46,603 bases of DNA from Candidatus Yanofskyibacteriota bacterium (GCA_003151795.1 PLYL01000016.1:1-46603), one strand, 5' to 3'; shown: positions 16,122-25,051, counted from the first letter of the stretch. The notes: a model not told the origin generated them from the letters alone. Program-made: numbers and translations.

Positions 16122-16577
16122 ATGATTCTTGCTGACAGCGCTGATCCAGAACTTCTTCGACGCTTAGGTTATCATGCCCATTGGTACGATAACTTTTTGC
16201 TAGGCCTTTTGGTTTTCTTTGGTGTTAATTTCTTAATTAACTCGCTCATAATTTTTTTCATCATACCCAAAAACCGATTGAAAAATTTATTGATACCAAG
16301 CTCCTTAGTGAGAATAGCGATTGTTAGTGCCCTAGGCCTTGGTTCTGATTTGTTCGGAGGTTTTGTCGGGCAAACGATTCAAGGATACGGTAATGGATTG
16401 GATCTAATGCTGGCGGGATTAATAATCTTTGTGCTAGTTGGCCTAAGCTACTATTTGATTTATTCAAAAGTAATTTCTAGAGATACTAGAAGACGAATCC
16501 GTGATTCTATAATTTTTTCTCTAATTAGTAACCCTATTTGGATATCCTCATTTATTCTCATTATGGCGCGATCATGA
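16122..16577 (+). CDS. Four-helix membrane protein, unknown function
   Basis: The 151-aa protein starts MILADSADPELLRRLGYHAHWYDN and then has four hydrophobic segments (LLGLLVFFGVNFLINSLIIFFII, IVSALGLGSDLFGGFVG, MLAGLIIFVLVGLSYYLIY, IIFSLISNPIWISSFILIM). No family is recognised. The gene begins 3 bp after the previous stop, so the two are probably co-transcribed and translationally coupled. Its stop TGA overlaps an ATGA that would be a natural start for the next gene. Confidence 0.65.
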   Translation: MILADSADPELLRRLGYHAHWYDNFLLGLLVFFGVNFLINSLIIFFIIPKNRLKNLLIPSSLVRIAIVSALGLGSDLFGGFVGQTIQGYGNGLDLMLAGLIIFVLVGLSYYLIYSKVISRDTRRRIRDSIIFSLISNPIWISSFILIMARS

Positions 16578-16620
16578 TTTAGACCTCCAAAAATACATCA
16601 CTCAATCCCGCGCGACAGGA

Positions 16621-17148
16621 ATGACCGACGACCAGATCCGAGAAAATTTAGTTGGGCAGGGGTGGGGGGAGAAAGATGTCATGTCAGTATTAACCCCAAA
16701 CATGGCAACGGCTACTCAAAACACAATACTGAAAAAGACTTTCATCATCTTGATTCCAGTCCTTTGGATTATTGCCCTTTTTCTTCCGGCGTATATATTT
16801 CCTCCATCAGCGTATGATTCAAAGCAAGCAACCTATTTCGGCTATGATTGTCTTCTGTGGGGATGGGCCGGTGGAGGTATAGCTTTTATCGCTTGGATAA
16901 GCAACCTTCCTTGGCTCATATCTTATATTTTGTTAGCATCAAAGAAATCAGCGCGAAAAAAGTCTATAGTTTTTGCCGGTATTGCTTTTGCCCTCTCGCT
17001 TAGTGCTCTCACTACAACCGAACTCCTGCGCGACGAAGCAGGACATACTGGACAGGTTAACGCCTCAATTGGCGCTTATGTCTGGATCTTGTCTATGCTT
17101 ACCCTGCTTATTGGCAACATCATTTTGTATAAAATAAAATCTAACTAA
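16621..17148 (+). CDS. Membrane protein with N-terminal DDQI...QGW motif
   Basis: The 175-aa protein has four to five hydrophobic segments. Its start MTDDQIRENLVGQGWGEKDV is the second half of a motif seen complete in the next gene (QQYINQQKSAG, then VADAQIRQTLVQQGW). The first half, LDLQKYITQSRATG, is present in the same frame just upstream (16579-16620) but has no start codon. An ATG at 16574 would reach it only with one extra base. A single-base deletion, sequencing error or unusual start is therefore likely. I do not recognise a function; it belongs to the envelope-protein cluster. Confidence 0.6.
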   Translation: MTDDQIRENLVGQGWGEKDVMSVLTPNMATATQNTILKKTFIILIPVLWIIALFLPAYIFPPSAYDSKQATYFGYDCLLWGWAGGGIAFIAWISNLPWLISYILLASKKSARKKSIVFAGIAFALSLSALTTTELLRDEAGHTGQVNASIGAYVWILSMLTLLIGNIILYKIKSN

Positions 17149-17160
17149 AAAACAACCAAC

Positions 17161-17766
17161 ATGATGACACTGGAAGTACAACAATATATCAATCAACAAA
17201 AGTCAGCGGGAGTAGCGGATGCGCAAATTCGCCAAACTTTGGTCCAACAAGGTTGGGCGCAGGTTGATTTAGATCAGGCGTTTGGTGTAATTTCCACAGG
17301 ACCAGTTGTACCTCAAGCACCACTTACTACAAATTCTCCAACAGGAACAACCGGGCATAAGTGGTTGAAAATTATTGGAGTTGTTGTTCTCGTATTCGTG
17401 ATTCTGATTGCAATAATTGTTTTCTTTGCGCTATCCGCCACCTCTGCTCCCACCAATGCGGCTCGGACATTTGTCCAGGACATGGCCAACAATCAACCCG
17501 ACCAAGCTTATAGCTTAACTTCGCAGGCTTTCCATCAGCAGAATTCGCCCAACATATTAAGTGGCTTACTGACTCAATATCCTGACATCACGAAAATTTC
17601 AGATATCACGCTCAATAATCGAACCGTTACAAACAATACTGCTGAAATATCTGGTACGGTTACGACTTCAACCGGAACCTATCCAGTGGACGTAAAGCTC
17701 ATTAATGAATCGGGTGGCTGGAAGGTCTATTCATTCCACATTACATTCAGCCAAATTAAAAATTAA
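17161..17766 (+). CDS. Membrane-anchored protein with DUF4878-like domain
   Basis: The 201-aa protein has a short cytoplasmic motif (LEVQQYINQQKSAGVADAQI, ending QQGW), a Pro/Thr linker, one transmembrane segment (WLKIIGVVVLVFVILIAIIVFFAL) and an outer domain of about 110 residues. The outer part (AARTFVQDMANNQPDQAYSL, then GGWKVYSFHI) resembles NTF2-like DUF4878/DUF4864 domains, which fold as small cone-shaped binding domains. The same N-terminal motif is in the preceding gene, so they are probably paralogous at that end. Function is unknown. Confidence 0.65.
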   Translation: MMTLEVQQYINQQKSAGVADAQIRQTLVQQGWAQVDLDQAFGVISTGPVVPQAPLTTNSPTGTTGHKWLKIIGVVVLVFVILIAIIVFFALSATSAPTNAARTFVQDMANNQPDQAYSLTSQAFHQQNSPNILSGLLTQYPDITKISDITLNNRTVTNNTAEISGTVTTSTGTYPVDVKLINESGGWKVYSFHITFSQIKN

Positions 17767-17786
17767 AGTATATCGGTAGTCATAAC

Positions 17787-19664
17787 ATGAAACAAGTATT
17801 TATTTTAATAGGCACTGGCCTTCTTATGTTTTCTACATTATTTAGTTTTCAATCAAAAGCCGCTTCACCTCCAACAATACAAACCCCAAAAACCTGCGGC
17901 GAATATCTTGATTCCTATAGTGCAATGGAATCTTTGATACCAAATCTAACCAATCCTAATAACAACAAGGATTTGGGTAGCTTCCCTCAGCCACAAATTG
18001 TTAAAACTCAGGGCGATACATATTTTCCGGCAGATAAAATCCAGTCCATATGGGGAGAAAACATTACGGCAACCTCCTATTTTGATAAAGCTATAGATGC
18101 TCAAGTTAAAGCAGCAACACAACGGATAGCGGAGCAAGGTCAAAAATTGCAAAATCTTTTACCGCCTGAATTACGCTCCATGGTAACTCCTGCACCATTA
18201 TCGCCTACAGCCGACAATCATCTGGGAGAGGTCAACTGGGCGACGTGCACTATTCATTTTTCTTCACCCACTGATTTTATCTTTGCCGGCTACTCAGAAT
18301 TAAGTACCCAAGCTCCTAGTTACAATAAAGATGCCATCACTCAAGAAATTATTCAAAAATCTCCTGGGACTACCATTAACAATGTTGAAGCATCCAATAA
18401 AATAGGCGACAGCTATTATTATATAGATGCATCATTCTCGGCTGGTAAAACCAGCATCCATTATTTTGCCGTTTCCGCGACCAAAAGTAAATTTACTGGT
18501 TCAGTAATGTTTTATGACCAAGCCAAACGATCAAAAGCCGAAGATATTCTAAGATTAATTCTTGATGGGACAAATGGAAATAACTCAGCGACTCCAATGG
18601 CACCAACTCCGATTCAATCAACAATTCCGCAAGATCAAAAAGTGCCGATTATTGATTCCGTGAGCACCAGCCCCACCAATGCCGCGCTGTCAGCGGGCAA
18701 GGAATTTTTCCATGATCAAATCGGCATTGTTACGTTTGTTGACAACAATCTAGTCCTAGTCATTAAGGGCAAGAATCTTACCGGCGCATCCCTTAAAACT
18801 GATAACATCGGCCTTAATAGTAACTCGGGTATAGAATTCAAGGGCATTCAAGTCAGCGCCGATGGAACTATGGTAGCTGCCCAGACAACCATTAAACCAA
18901 CGGCCAAAGAAGGGGCTACCCAACTTACACTTACAAATTCTGCTGGTAAATCAACAACCACTAAAATTGAGATACTGATTACAGGTACGCAATACCTTCA
19001 ACGTAAATTTGCCGACAACAGTAATGTAAAATTTTTCGGCGATTGGCCGGACTACATGCCCTACCAAAGAGTGTTGGATCTGGAAAAATATGTGCAGATG
19101 GGGCTTCAGGCAATTAATAAAAATACCTATAACAAGCTAGGTATAATGACTCAAATCTACGAAATGAATTCCTGGAATAATTTTCAGATGGCAAAATATT
19201 GTCCGCTTTCATTCAAAGTTATTGGATGCGCAAGCCCGACTAGCCGTGTTATTTATGTCTCGGAATATACGCCTCCTCCGGGCAGTGATCAAACTGTGGA
19301 TGCCACTATTCTTCACGAATCCGCCCACAAACTCCATTTTTATTACGAAGGCAATTATGCTCCGGTGCCATCAACAACCAACGGTTTTGATGGAGAATGG
19401 AAAGCTGTATTGGGTAATTTGGGATCATGTAGTTATCTTCCGCTACTCAATGACAATAGTTGGTCTGATAAGAGTAGGAAACCGTCCCACTGCGGTTTTG
19501 AGTGGTCATATGGCGCATATCAGATACCATCAAAGTTTTATGAAGACGTAGCCACCTCAACCGAAACAGACAGACTAAATCCGGCAAAACTCAAGCAGAA
19601 TGAAGCATTAGGAGACCCTCGTTATGCTAAGAAAGTTAACCTTTTAGACAAATATGGATTTTAA
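17787..19664 (+). CDS. Secreted protein with HExxH metallopeptidase-like motif
   Basis: The 625-aa protein begins with a signal peptide (MKQVFILIGTGLLMFSTLFS, cleavage after QSKA). A middle section near residues 290-400 (DSVSTSPTNAALSAGKEFFH, then TQLTLTNSAGKSTTTKIEI) looks like an IPT/Ig-type beta domain. The C-terminal 220 residues contain ATILHESAHKLHFYYEG, an HExxH zinc motif, followed by DGEWKAVLG where a third ligand glutamate could lie. This suggests an extracellular zinc peptidase, but no exact family is recognised and activity is unproven. It overlaps the next gene by 11 bp. Confidence 0.72.
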   Translation: MKQVFILIGTGLLMFSTLFSFQSKAASPPTIQTPKTCGEYLDSYSAMESLIPNLTNPNNNKDLGSFPQPQIVKTQGDTYFPADKIQSIWGENITATSYFDKAIDAQVKAATQRIAEQGQKLQNLLPPELRSMVTPAPLSPTADNHLGEVNWATCTIHFSSPTDFIFAGYSELSTQAPSYNKDAITQEIIQKSPGTTINNVEASNKIGDSYYYIDASFSAGKTSIHYFAVSATKSKFTGSVMFYDQAKRSKAEDILRLILDGTNGNNSATPMAPTPIQSTIPQDQKVPIIDSVSTSPTNAALSAGKEFFHDQIGIVTFVDNNLVLVIKGKNLTGASLKTDNIGLNSNSGIEFKGIQVSADGTMVAAQTTIKPTAKEGATQLTLTNSAGKSTTTKIEILITGTQYLQRKFADNSNVKFFGDWPDYMPYQRVLDLEKYVQMGLQAINKNTYNKLGIMTQIYEMNSWNNFQMAKYCPLSFKVIGCASPTSRVIYVSEYTPPPGSDQTVDATILHESAHKLHFYYEGNYAPVPSTTNGFDGEWKAVLGNLGSCSYLPLLNDNSWSDKSRKPSHCGFEWSYGAYQIPSKFYEDVATSTETDRLNPAKLKQNEALGDPRYAKKVNLLDKYGF

Positions 19665-20313
19665 ACGTATCGCACAATTTATCGTCATCGCTTTGATCGT
19701 CTTTCCGATTTTTGCTTTTGCAAGTTCACAGGATTATTTATTGGTTACATTTGACTACAACTACACGACCCATGTTTTCAGTAATATCTCCGCCGATCAG
19801 CGGGTAATTGATCCTCTAAGTGTGGCTGGTCAGGATGTTGGGGACTACACCATGACTCTTGAGGACTCACAGGGAGTTTTAAGCCAAGCCAAGTTTTTCA
19901 TTCCTGATCCGACAACAGTAGCAACAGAAAGTTTGGGCAATGATACTGATGGTTATGGCTCACCGAAAAACTATTCCGCAACTGTTGAATTAGCTCTTAG
20001 TAGATCTGTCCAGGCGAGCGACGGAACTATAACCATAAGTCATAATGGCCAGGTCTTACTAAGCCAGAAGTTGTCAGACACCCCGATCGCTATTTTAAAA
20101 TCAAGTAGCAATAGCGTCATTATGCCAGCAACTGAGCCATCATTTCCGCCGTATCCGCCGATGCCCCAAAGTAATTCTTTCGTTCACACACTACTGCTAT
20201 GGTCTCCGCTCCCATTACTACTGATTATCTTGATTGCGACCTGGTGGTTTCTTAAAAAGAGATCAACTAATATAGACGCAGCACCTCCCGCAAATACACC
20301 GCCAATTGTTTGA
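19654..20313 (+). CDS. Exported protein with C-terminal membrane anchor
   Basis: The 219-aa protein has an N-terminal signal peptide (FIVIALIVFPIFAFASS), a beta-rich domain of about 140 residues, a Pro-rich spacer (SFPPYPPMPQ) and a C-terminal anchor (LLLWSPLPLLLIILIATWWFLKKRS). This is the arrangement of a cell-surface protein held by its C-terminus. Its start overlaps the end of the HExxH gene, which suggests translational coupling and joint function. No family is recognised. Confidence 0.68.
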   Translation: MDFKRIAQFIVIALIVFPIFAFASSQDYLLVTFDYNYTTHVFSNISADQRVIDPLSVAGQDVGDYTMTLEDSQGVLSQAKFFIPDPTTVATESLGNDTDGYGSPKNYSATVELALSRSVQASDGTITISHNGQVLLSQKLSDTPIAILKSSSNSVIMPATEPSFPPYPPMPQSNSFVHTLLLWSPLPLLLIILIATWWFLKKRSTNIDAAPPANTPPIV

Positions 20314-20365
20314 TGTTGATAAACTTAATATCTTTAATTTTATTATTGGTTTAAAATAAGCGTAT

Positions 20366-21544
20366 ATGAAAACTACTCGCTTCATTATTGTTTTGGTTGT
20401 AGGAATCCTTGTGGCAGGAGCATCACTGGCGGCGACGGGAAGCTTTACTTTATTATCACCGGCAGGTGGAGAACAATGGGTCATCGGAACCACTCATACT
20501 ATTGATTTCCAAGAGAACCAAGGCAGTCTTATGCTTAATAGTACTGATACTATTGGAATATATCTTGAGGGAGTGCCAACTAAATGTGTTTCAGGTTTAC
20601 CATGCCCCATCAAGCTTGGATCAATATTGTATCATCCTCCCTTCACGTGGACAGTAGGGAAAGATGCCAATGGTCGTAATATTCCTGCTGGTCAATATGT
20701 CATTCGGATTGTATATCCTTCGGATGAAACTGATCCCTCGCAGGCAGGGGGAATATATGGAACCTCAACTGAATATAGCTCGATCCATGCCGAAGGCACG
20801 AGTAATACCTTCCAAATCGTTCCCGTCCCGACCGCTACACCAAGACCGACAGCGGTTCCGGGAGCAACCAAGACACCAACACCAATTCCGACAGCCACCA
20901 AAAAACCAGTCGTAACAACAATCGCCACCGCTTGCACCGATGGCGCGACGATAACAAGTTCTGATTTACCGGCAACCATATCGCTTGCTCCCGGAGCAAC
21001 TCAAGTATTCCATACAAATGTTACCAATAATGGAAACACGAATTGGTATGATGGTACTTATTATCAATTAATCAATAATGCCCCACAGAATCTTTTATCA
21101 CCACCTAATGGTCATTTACCCAATGCGGTCTCGGCAAATGGAACGGTAGCATGGAGCTTTGCGATTACCGCCCCACAGACTCCTGGTTCATATCCTATAA
21201 ATCTCCAGATGGTCCATACCAGTGGAGGACAGTACATTAAATCTACTGGAGCTAAGTGCGCCGCCCCTACAAGCGACACACCCTTTGGCCAGGTTCTAGC
21301 AACAACTATCCAAGTGATAGCACCGAGTTCTACACCAAGCCCGTCCACTACACCTATTCCACCAACGACTACATCTAACTGGTTTATGGATAACCTGATG
21401 CTTCTCGGAGTGGGAGCTGTTATACTCATTGCTCTTATTCTTGGGGCTTGGTGGCTTATAAAGCGCAATGCGGGTAGCTCGATGATGCCCCCTCCTTCGG
21501 CTTTACCGCCAACTCCACCCACAACTCCGCCAATCACTCCATAG
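20366..21544 (+). CDS. Surface protein with Ig-like domains and C-terminal anchor
   Basis: The 392-aa protein has a signal peptide (FIIVLVVGILVAGASLAA), an N-terminal domain beginning FTLLSPAGGEQWVIGTTHTI as in Ser-Thr-rich/Kre9-KNH-type beta domains, a Pro/Thr linker (TATPRPTAVPGATKTPTPIP), a second domain resembling the NBR1/CARDB Ig-like fold (GATQVFHTNVTNNGNTNW), another Thr/Pro linker and a C-terminal transmembrane segment. It is probably exposed on the cell surface with a binding or structural role. It ends the 15.7-21.5 kb envelope cluster. Confidence 0.72.
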   Translation: MKTTRFIIVLVVGILVAGASLAATGSFTLLSPAGGEQWVIGTTHTIDFQENQGSLMLNSTDTIGIYLEGVPTKCVSGLPCPIKLGSILYHPPFTWTVGKDANGRNIPAGQYVIRIVYPSDETDPSQAGGIYGTSTEYSSIHAEGTSNTFQIVPVPTATPRPTAVPGATKTPTPIPTATKKPVVTTIATACTDGATITSSDLPATISLAPGATQVFHTNVTNNGNTNWYDGTYYQLINNAPQNLLSPPNGHLPNAVSANGTVAWSFAITAPQTPGSYPINLQMVHTSGGQYIKSTGAKCAAPTSDTPFGQVLATTIQVIAPSSTPSPSTTPIPPTTTSNWFMDNLMLLGVGAVILIALILGAWWLIKRNAGSSMMPPPSALPPTPPTTPPITP

Positions 21545-21584
21545 TTTATACCTCTCAAATTCTAAAAATCTGACACCACGTCGC

Positions 21585-21900
21585 CCTTTTTATACTGTCC
21601 GATCCGTCAGATTCTGAATGAGAATGAGACAGTCCAAAATGCCCTTATGGTGTCTCATTTGTCTCATTCGTTAAAATATCCTAGGTATTTGATAGATTTA
21701 CAAAAGCCAAGTTTTGCAAATGAGACACAGTAAGGTTACAGTCCAATGTCCTATTTCTGTGTCACTTTTGTCACTTTTTAGAATATAGGTTGGTTAAAGG
21801 ATAGCTAAAATTTTGGCATTTTTTGGGTTTTTGATCTATAACCAGTGACACTCAAATATCACGTTTCTGTGTCACTTTTGTAACTGTCACTTTTTTGACC
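21585..21900. repeat. GTCTCA and GTCAC repeat cluster
   Basis: This gap of about 370 bp contains tandem pairs with a 9-bp step (GTCTCATTT-GTCTCATT near 21652; GTCACTTTT-GTCACTTTT near 21762; again near 21874) plus inverted GAGAC and GTGAC copies. No gene is visible. It lies next to recombinase 2 and resembles the GTCACC cluster at 4074-4212. Confidence 0.5.
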
Positions 21901-21914
21901 TAGACCCACATACC

Positions 21915-23462
21915 TCAAAATAGCCTCTGTTCACGCTCCCAAGAAACCCTTATACTGCCTTGTAAGTGGTGGTACTTAACCCGAGTGGCCCGCCAAATGG
22001 GAAAATGCAAGTTTGCAGAAGCCACCTCGCGGTGGCAAAGCCGCCGCTCGGCAAGGATTTGAAAGGGCTTTTTTGGCGAAAAGGAAAAGGATTTATCAAT
22101 CAAAATATGGTTCGAGCCGATTTGTTTTAGAAATGTTGTCATTTCTCCTTTATCCCCAGAGGAAAGCAGTTTCTCCGCTTGATTTAAGGATTTAACCCAG
22201 GCACGAGCCGGTTCGAGCCAAGACACGCCCTTGTCCTCAATTTCGTGGATTCTCTCTTTCATCCCGATTCTCTGGTCAATCATTTTTTGTTTTTGCGCGA
22301 GATATTCTTCTTCTGTAATTACCTCGTCAAGATAAGCAGAAAGCAATTTGTCTAACCTTGTTTCAATATCGGTTAAATCGTTTTTCATACCACCAACCAA
22401 AGCCAAACTATCCTCTTTTGCTTTCTGCTCGTCCTTGTCTAATTCACGTAAAACTTTCTCGGTGTCTTGGCTCGTCAAAGAAACTTTTTGAAGAAAACTT
22501 TTCACTTGTTCAGTAAGTATTTCCTCGCGGACATATTTTTGTGAACACATTTCGCGTTTCTTGGTGCAGCGATAATAGTTATGACCTTTTTGCACTTCGG
22601 CGGTAATCATACATTTACATTCTCCACAAGTTAGTAGTCCGCGAAATGGAAAAGTGTTTTCTGCTTTTCTCGTTTTGATATGTCCACGATCTTTCATCAC
22701 TTCCTGACATTTATCAAAAAGTTTCTTTGAGATTAACAGCTCGTGCGAACCTTGATACGTCTCGCCATTGAATTCGAAAATTCCATAGTAAAAAGTGCTT
22801 TTCAGTATTCGCTGGACACAGGAAACTGCCAGAACATTGCCTTTGTAGCTCCGCAGTCCGAGGTCTTTCCAAATCTTGGCTATCTGTTTCAGGGTATATT
22901 TACCAGTTGAGTAAATCTCAAAACCTTTTCGAACTAGCGGAGCTTTTTCAGTATCAACATCAACATCTCGTGTCTTGTGATTGTTTACATATCCAAGTGG
23001 GGCAAAGCTCGGCCAGATTCCTTTACGAAGTTTCGCCCTATGTCCACGCTTGATATTTTCACTCAAATTATCGACATAATATTTGCTTTGCCCAAAGGCA
23101 ATGTTCAACATGAACTTTCCTTGCGGCGTGTTTTCAAACCAGTGAGTTGGAAATTTAAGGTCTTTTATCTTTCCTGTGTCCAGCAGATAGATAATTTGTC
23201 CTCCATCTATGGAATTTCTGGCGAGACGATCTGGATTCCAAGAGAGTATTCCGTCTGCTTTTCCATTCTCTAAAAATGACAACATTTCGGCGAATTTCAT
23301 TCGACCAGGTTCTTTGGCAGTTTGGGCCTCGCACAGCGAGGCAACAATTTCAAGTTTTTCTTTGGCGGCAAATTCTCGCAATTCAGAAACCTGGGACTCA
23401 ATGCTTCTAACCTGTCGCTCCTCACTTTCTGTCGATTTCCTAGCATAAATTATGTATTTCAT
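21915..23462 (-). CDS. Large serine recombinase 2
   Basis: The protein (515 aa from MKYIIYARKSTESEERQ) has a resolvase domain with the catalytic Ser in ARKSTE, a recombinase domain (RAKLRKGIWPSFAPLGYVNN), a zinc ribbon (CGECKCM, then YYRCTKKREMC) and a coiled coil near residues 385-450. The track start at 23603 is rejected because the first 47 residues are translated from an inverted-repeat copy of the gene's own 3' end. The last 110 bp of coding sequence (21990-22100) recur inverted at 23508-23618. The 3' end also overlaps a 27-bp direct repeat shared with 26419-26445. It is related in motif order to recombinase 1 but clearly diverged. Confidence 0.9.
   Translation of the reverse strand: MKYIIYARKSTESEERQVRSIESQVSELREFAAKEKLEIVASLCEAQTAKEPGRMKFAEMLSFLENGKADGILSWNPDRLARNSIDGGQIIYLLDTGKIKDLKFPTHWFENTPQGKFMLNIAFGQSKYYVDNLSENIKRGHRAKLRKGIWPSFAPLGYVNNHKTRDVDVDTEKAPLVRKGFEIYSTGKYTLKQIAKIWKDLGLRSYKGNVLAVSCVQRILKSTFYYGIFEFNGETYQGSHELLISKKLFDKCQEVMKDRGHIKTRKAENTFPFRGLLTCGECKCMITAEVQKGHNYYRCTKKREMCSQKYVREEILTEQVKSFLQKVSLTSQDTEKVLRELDKDEQKAKEDSLALVGGMKNDLTDIETRLDKLLSAYLDEVITEEEYLAQKQKMIDQRIGMKERIHEIEDKGVSWLEPARAWVKSLNQAEKLLSSGDKGEMTTFLKQIGSNHILIDKSFSFSPKKPFQILAERRLCHREVASANLHFPIWRATRVKYHHLQGSIRVSWEREQRLF
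21990..22100. repeat. Inverted repeat A, copy in recombinase 2 tail
   Basis: The 111-bp segment (starting CCGCCAAATGGGAAAATGCA) is repeated as its reverse complement at 23508-23618. By eye the copies appear identical. Confidence 0.85.
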
Positions 23463-23474
23463 AGTTTTGTAGTT

Positions 23475-23810
23475 AAAAAATTGATAAAAAAATTTCTTTT
23501 GCCCTTCATTGATAAATCCTTTTCCTTTTCGCCAAAAAAGCCCTTTCAAATCCTTGCCGAGCGGCGGCTTTGCCACCGCGAGGTGGCTTCTGCAAACTTG
23601 CATTTTCCCATTTGGCGGTGTATTCTTGAAATAGCTCGAACGGAATTCTGTCCTCGCCCGCCTGCGGCGGGCTCGGGTCGGGAGTGCATGAAATCTGGCC
23701 GGTTCCGAATCGAGAATTCCAAACTGCCAAAGAACCTGAAAACAAATCGGCTCGAACCATATTTTGTAAGGGCAAAAGAAATTTTTTCATAATCAATTTT
23801 TTATTAATTA
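23475..23810. repeat. Scrambled inverted-repeat block built from recombinase 2 fragments
   Basis: Between 23475-23506 and its near-inverse 23768-23802 lie, in order: inverted tail repeat A (23508-23618), repeat B (23614-23718), a fragment encoding QTAKEPG (23719-23738) and a fragment encoding KQIGSNHIL (23740-23767). All except B derive from recombinase 2 but are out of natural order. ORFs drawn across it are therefore not real genes. Confidence 0.7.
23614..23718. repeat. Inverted repeat B, copy 1
   Basis: The 105-bp segment is found as its reverse complement at 24535-24639. It contains a short palindrome CCCGCCTGCGGCGGG (PPQAGE type). Confidence 0.85.
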
Positions 23811-23823
23811 ATTTATAAAACGT

Positions 23824-24483
23824 ATGAACCAACAAAAAGGTTTTGCGAATATAATTTTGGTCGTAGTAATTGTCATACTCGTTGGTGCGGTTGGGTATTT
23901 TGCATTTGTTAAAAAGTCTGAACCTGTTGCTCAGCAACCAACGCCAACTCCTGGTCAAACAAAAACTCCTGTATCCCCGACACCTACTCCTACACCTATA
24001 ACTTCTACGACTCAAAATTATAAAGGTACTGGGTTTAGCGTGAGCTATCCAAAAAGTTGGGTTATTCAAAATCATGGCTGTTCTGATATGGGAGGAACTG
24101 ACTGTACTAATTTAGCTCCTACTGCCGCCATAGCTTATTACAAGCAGAAATACGGTGATGATTCCTTATCTCTAGCGGGATTTAGCGCACACAAGACAAA
24201 TCAAACTCCAAGAGAGTGGCTCGGCACGATTATTGGCGGTGGAACATTTGCAGAAGATAAACAGATTACAATCAACGGATATTCTGCCGCATTTGTAAAA
24301 TCTGTTGCGCCTAATGCGTACACCGACTATTACTATGCTGTCGCGAATAAAGGTACGGTGATTTATTTTGTCTTCAGAAGTTATAGCGAGAGTCATCCTT
24401 ACGGCCAGCCAGTCCAAATAGATGATTACTCACAATATCTATCCGATTTTCAGTCTATTGTGAACTCTATTAAATTCAATTAG
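23824..24483 (+). CDS. Membrane-anchored protein with PsbP/DUF1795-like domain
   Basis: The 219-aa protein has a short N-terminus (MNQQKGFANI), one transmembrane segment (IILVVVIVILVGAVGYFAFV), a Pro/Thr-rich linker (PTPTPGQTKTPVSPTPTPTP) and an outer domain with YKGTGFSVSYPKSWVIQ at its start. That opening is typical of PsbP-like/DUF1795 domains, which are extracytoplasmic lipid- or protein-binding folds of unclear role in bacteria. It lies between two copies of repeat B and may be cargo of the recombinase element. Confidence 0.65.
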   Translation: MNQQKGFANIILVVVIVILVGAVGYFAFVKKSEPVAQQPTPTPGQTKTPVSPTPTPTPITSTTQNYKGTGFSVSYPKSWVIQNHGCSDMGGTDCTNLAPTAAIAYYKQKYGDDSLSLAGFSAHKTNQTPREWLGTIIGGGTFAEDKQITINGYSAAFVKSVAPNAYTDYYYAVANKGTVIYFVFRSYSESHPYGQPVQIDDYSQYLSDFQSIVNSIKFN

Positions 24484-24500
24484 TCCGATTAGGGATTAAA

Positions 24501-24534
24501 AGAATTTGCCGCCAAAGAAAAACTTGAAATTGTT
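24501..24534 (+). pseudogene. Fragment of a serine recombinase gene
   Basis: GAATTTGCCGCCAAAGAAAA and the bases after it encode EFAAKEKLEIV, identical to residues just inside the resolvase domain of recombinase 2. The fragment then runs straight into repeat B. It is a remnant of rearrangement. Confidence 0.65.
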
Positions 24535-24639
24535 AATTCTCGATTCGGAACCGGCCAGATTTCATGCACTCCCGACCCGAGCCCGCCGCAGGCGGGCGAG
24601 GACAGAATTCCGTTCGAGCTATTTCAAGAATACACCGCC
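24535..24639. repeat. Inverted repeat B, copy 2
   Basis: This is the reverse complement of 23614-23718 over 105 bp. Confidence 0.85.
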
Positions 24640-24658
24640 AGTAATAACATCTATAAAC

Positions 24659-25051
24659 ATGGGAGAGATTATCAAGGGAAAATTCGGCGGGAAGGATAAA
24701 GAGAAAGCTCCGAAAAAGGAGCCCGAGCATCAGTCACCCCGGGGTTCGGTTGACATCGATTCACTCCTTGGGAAGTTCGCCAAAGAAATGGTAAGCTCCG
24801 GAATTGAAGTATCCTTGGAAATAAAAATGATGGCCAAGGCTATGGAGATTGAGAGTTACCTAAAGAAACTCGATCTTCCTACAATATCAAATGAAGTTTC
24901 TGCCACAGCTGAACAGCACTGGAAAGGGTTTACCAATGGAGAAGACTTACTAGCCGCGGCTGAAGCTACGACAGAGACGGAATGGAAACATTCTCCAAGG
25001 ACATATTTGGAATTAGCGAAACGACTCAAAAACTTTAGGAGAGATGGCTGA
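24659..25051 (+). CDS. Hypothetical 130-aa protein ending in tRNA-Ser
   Basis: The ATG at 24659 (MGEIIKGKFGGKDKEKAPKK) is preferred over the track start, which runs through recombinase debris and repeat B. The protein has a charged N-terminal 40 residues and then a helical region (LLGKFAKEMVSSGIEVSLEI and onward). No membrane segment or known motif is seen. Its last codons overlap the first 14 bases of tRNA-Ser (ACT). Function is unknown. Confidence 0.55.
   Translation: MGEIIKGKFGGKDKEKAPKKEPEHQSPRGSVDIDSLLGKFAKEMVSSGIEVSLEIKMMAKAMEIESYLKKLDLPTISNEVSATAEQHWKGFTNGEDLLAAAEATTETEWKHSPRTYLELAKRLKNFRRDG

Noticed and set aside
23322-24075. ORFs 23322-23792 (+) and 23506-24075 (-)
   Set aside because: They are translations of inverted, out-of-order recombinase fragments and repeat B.
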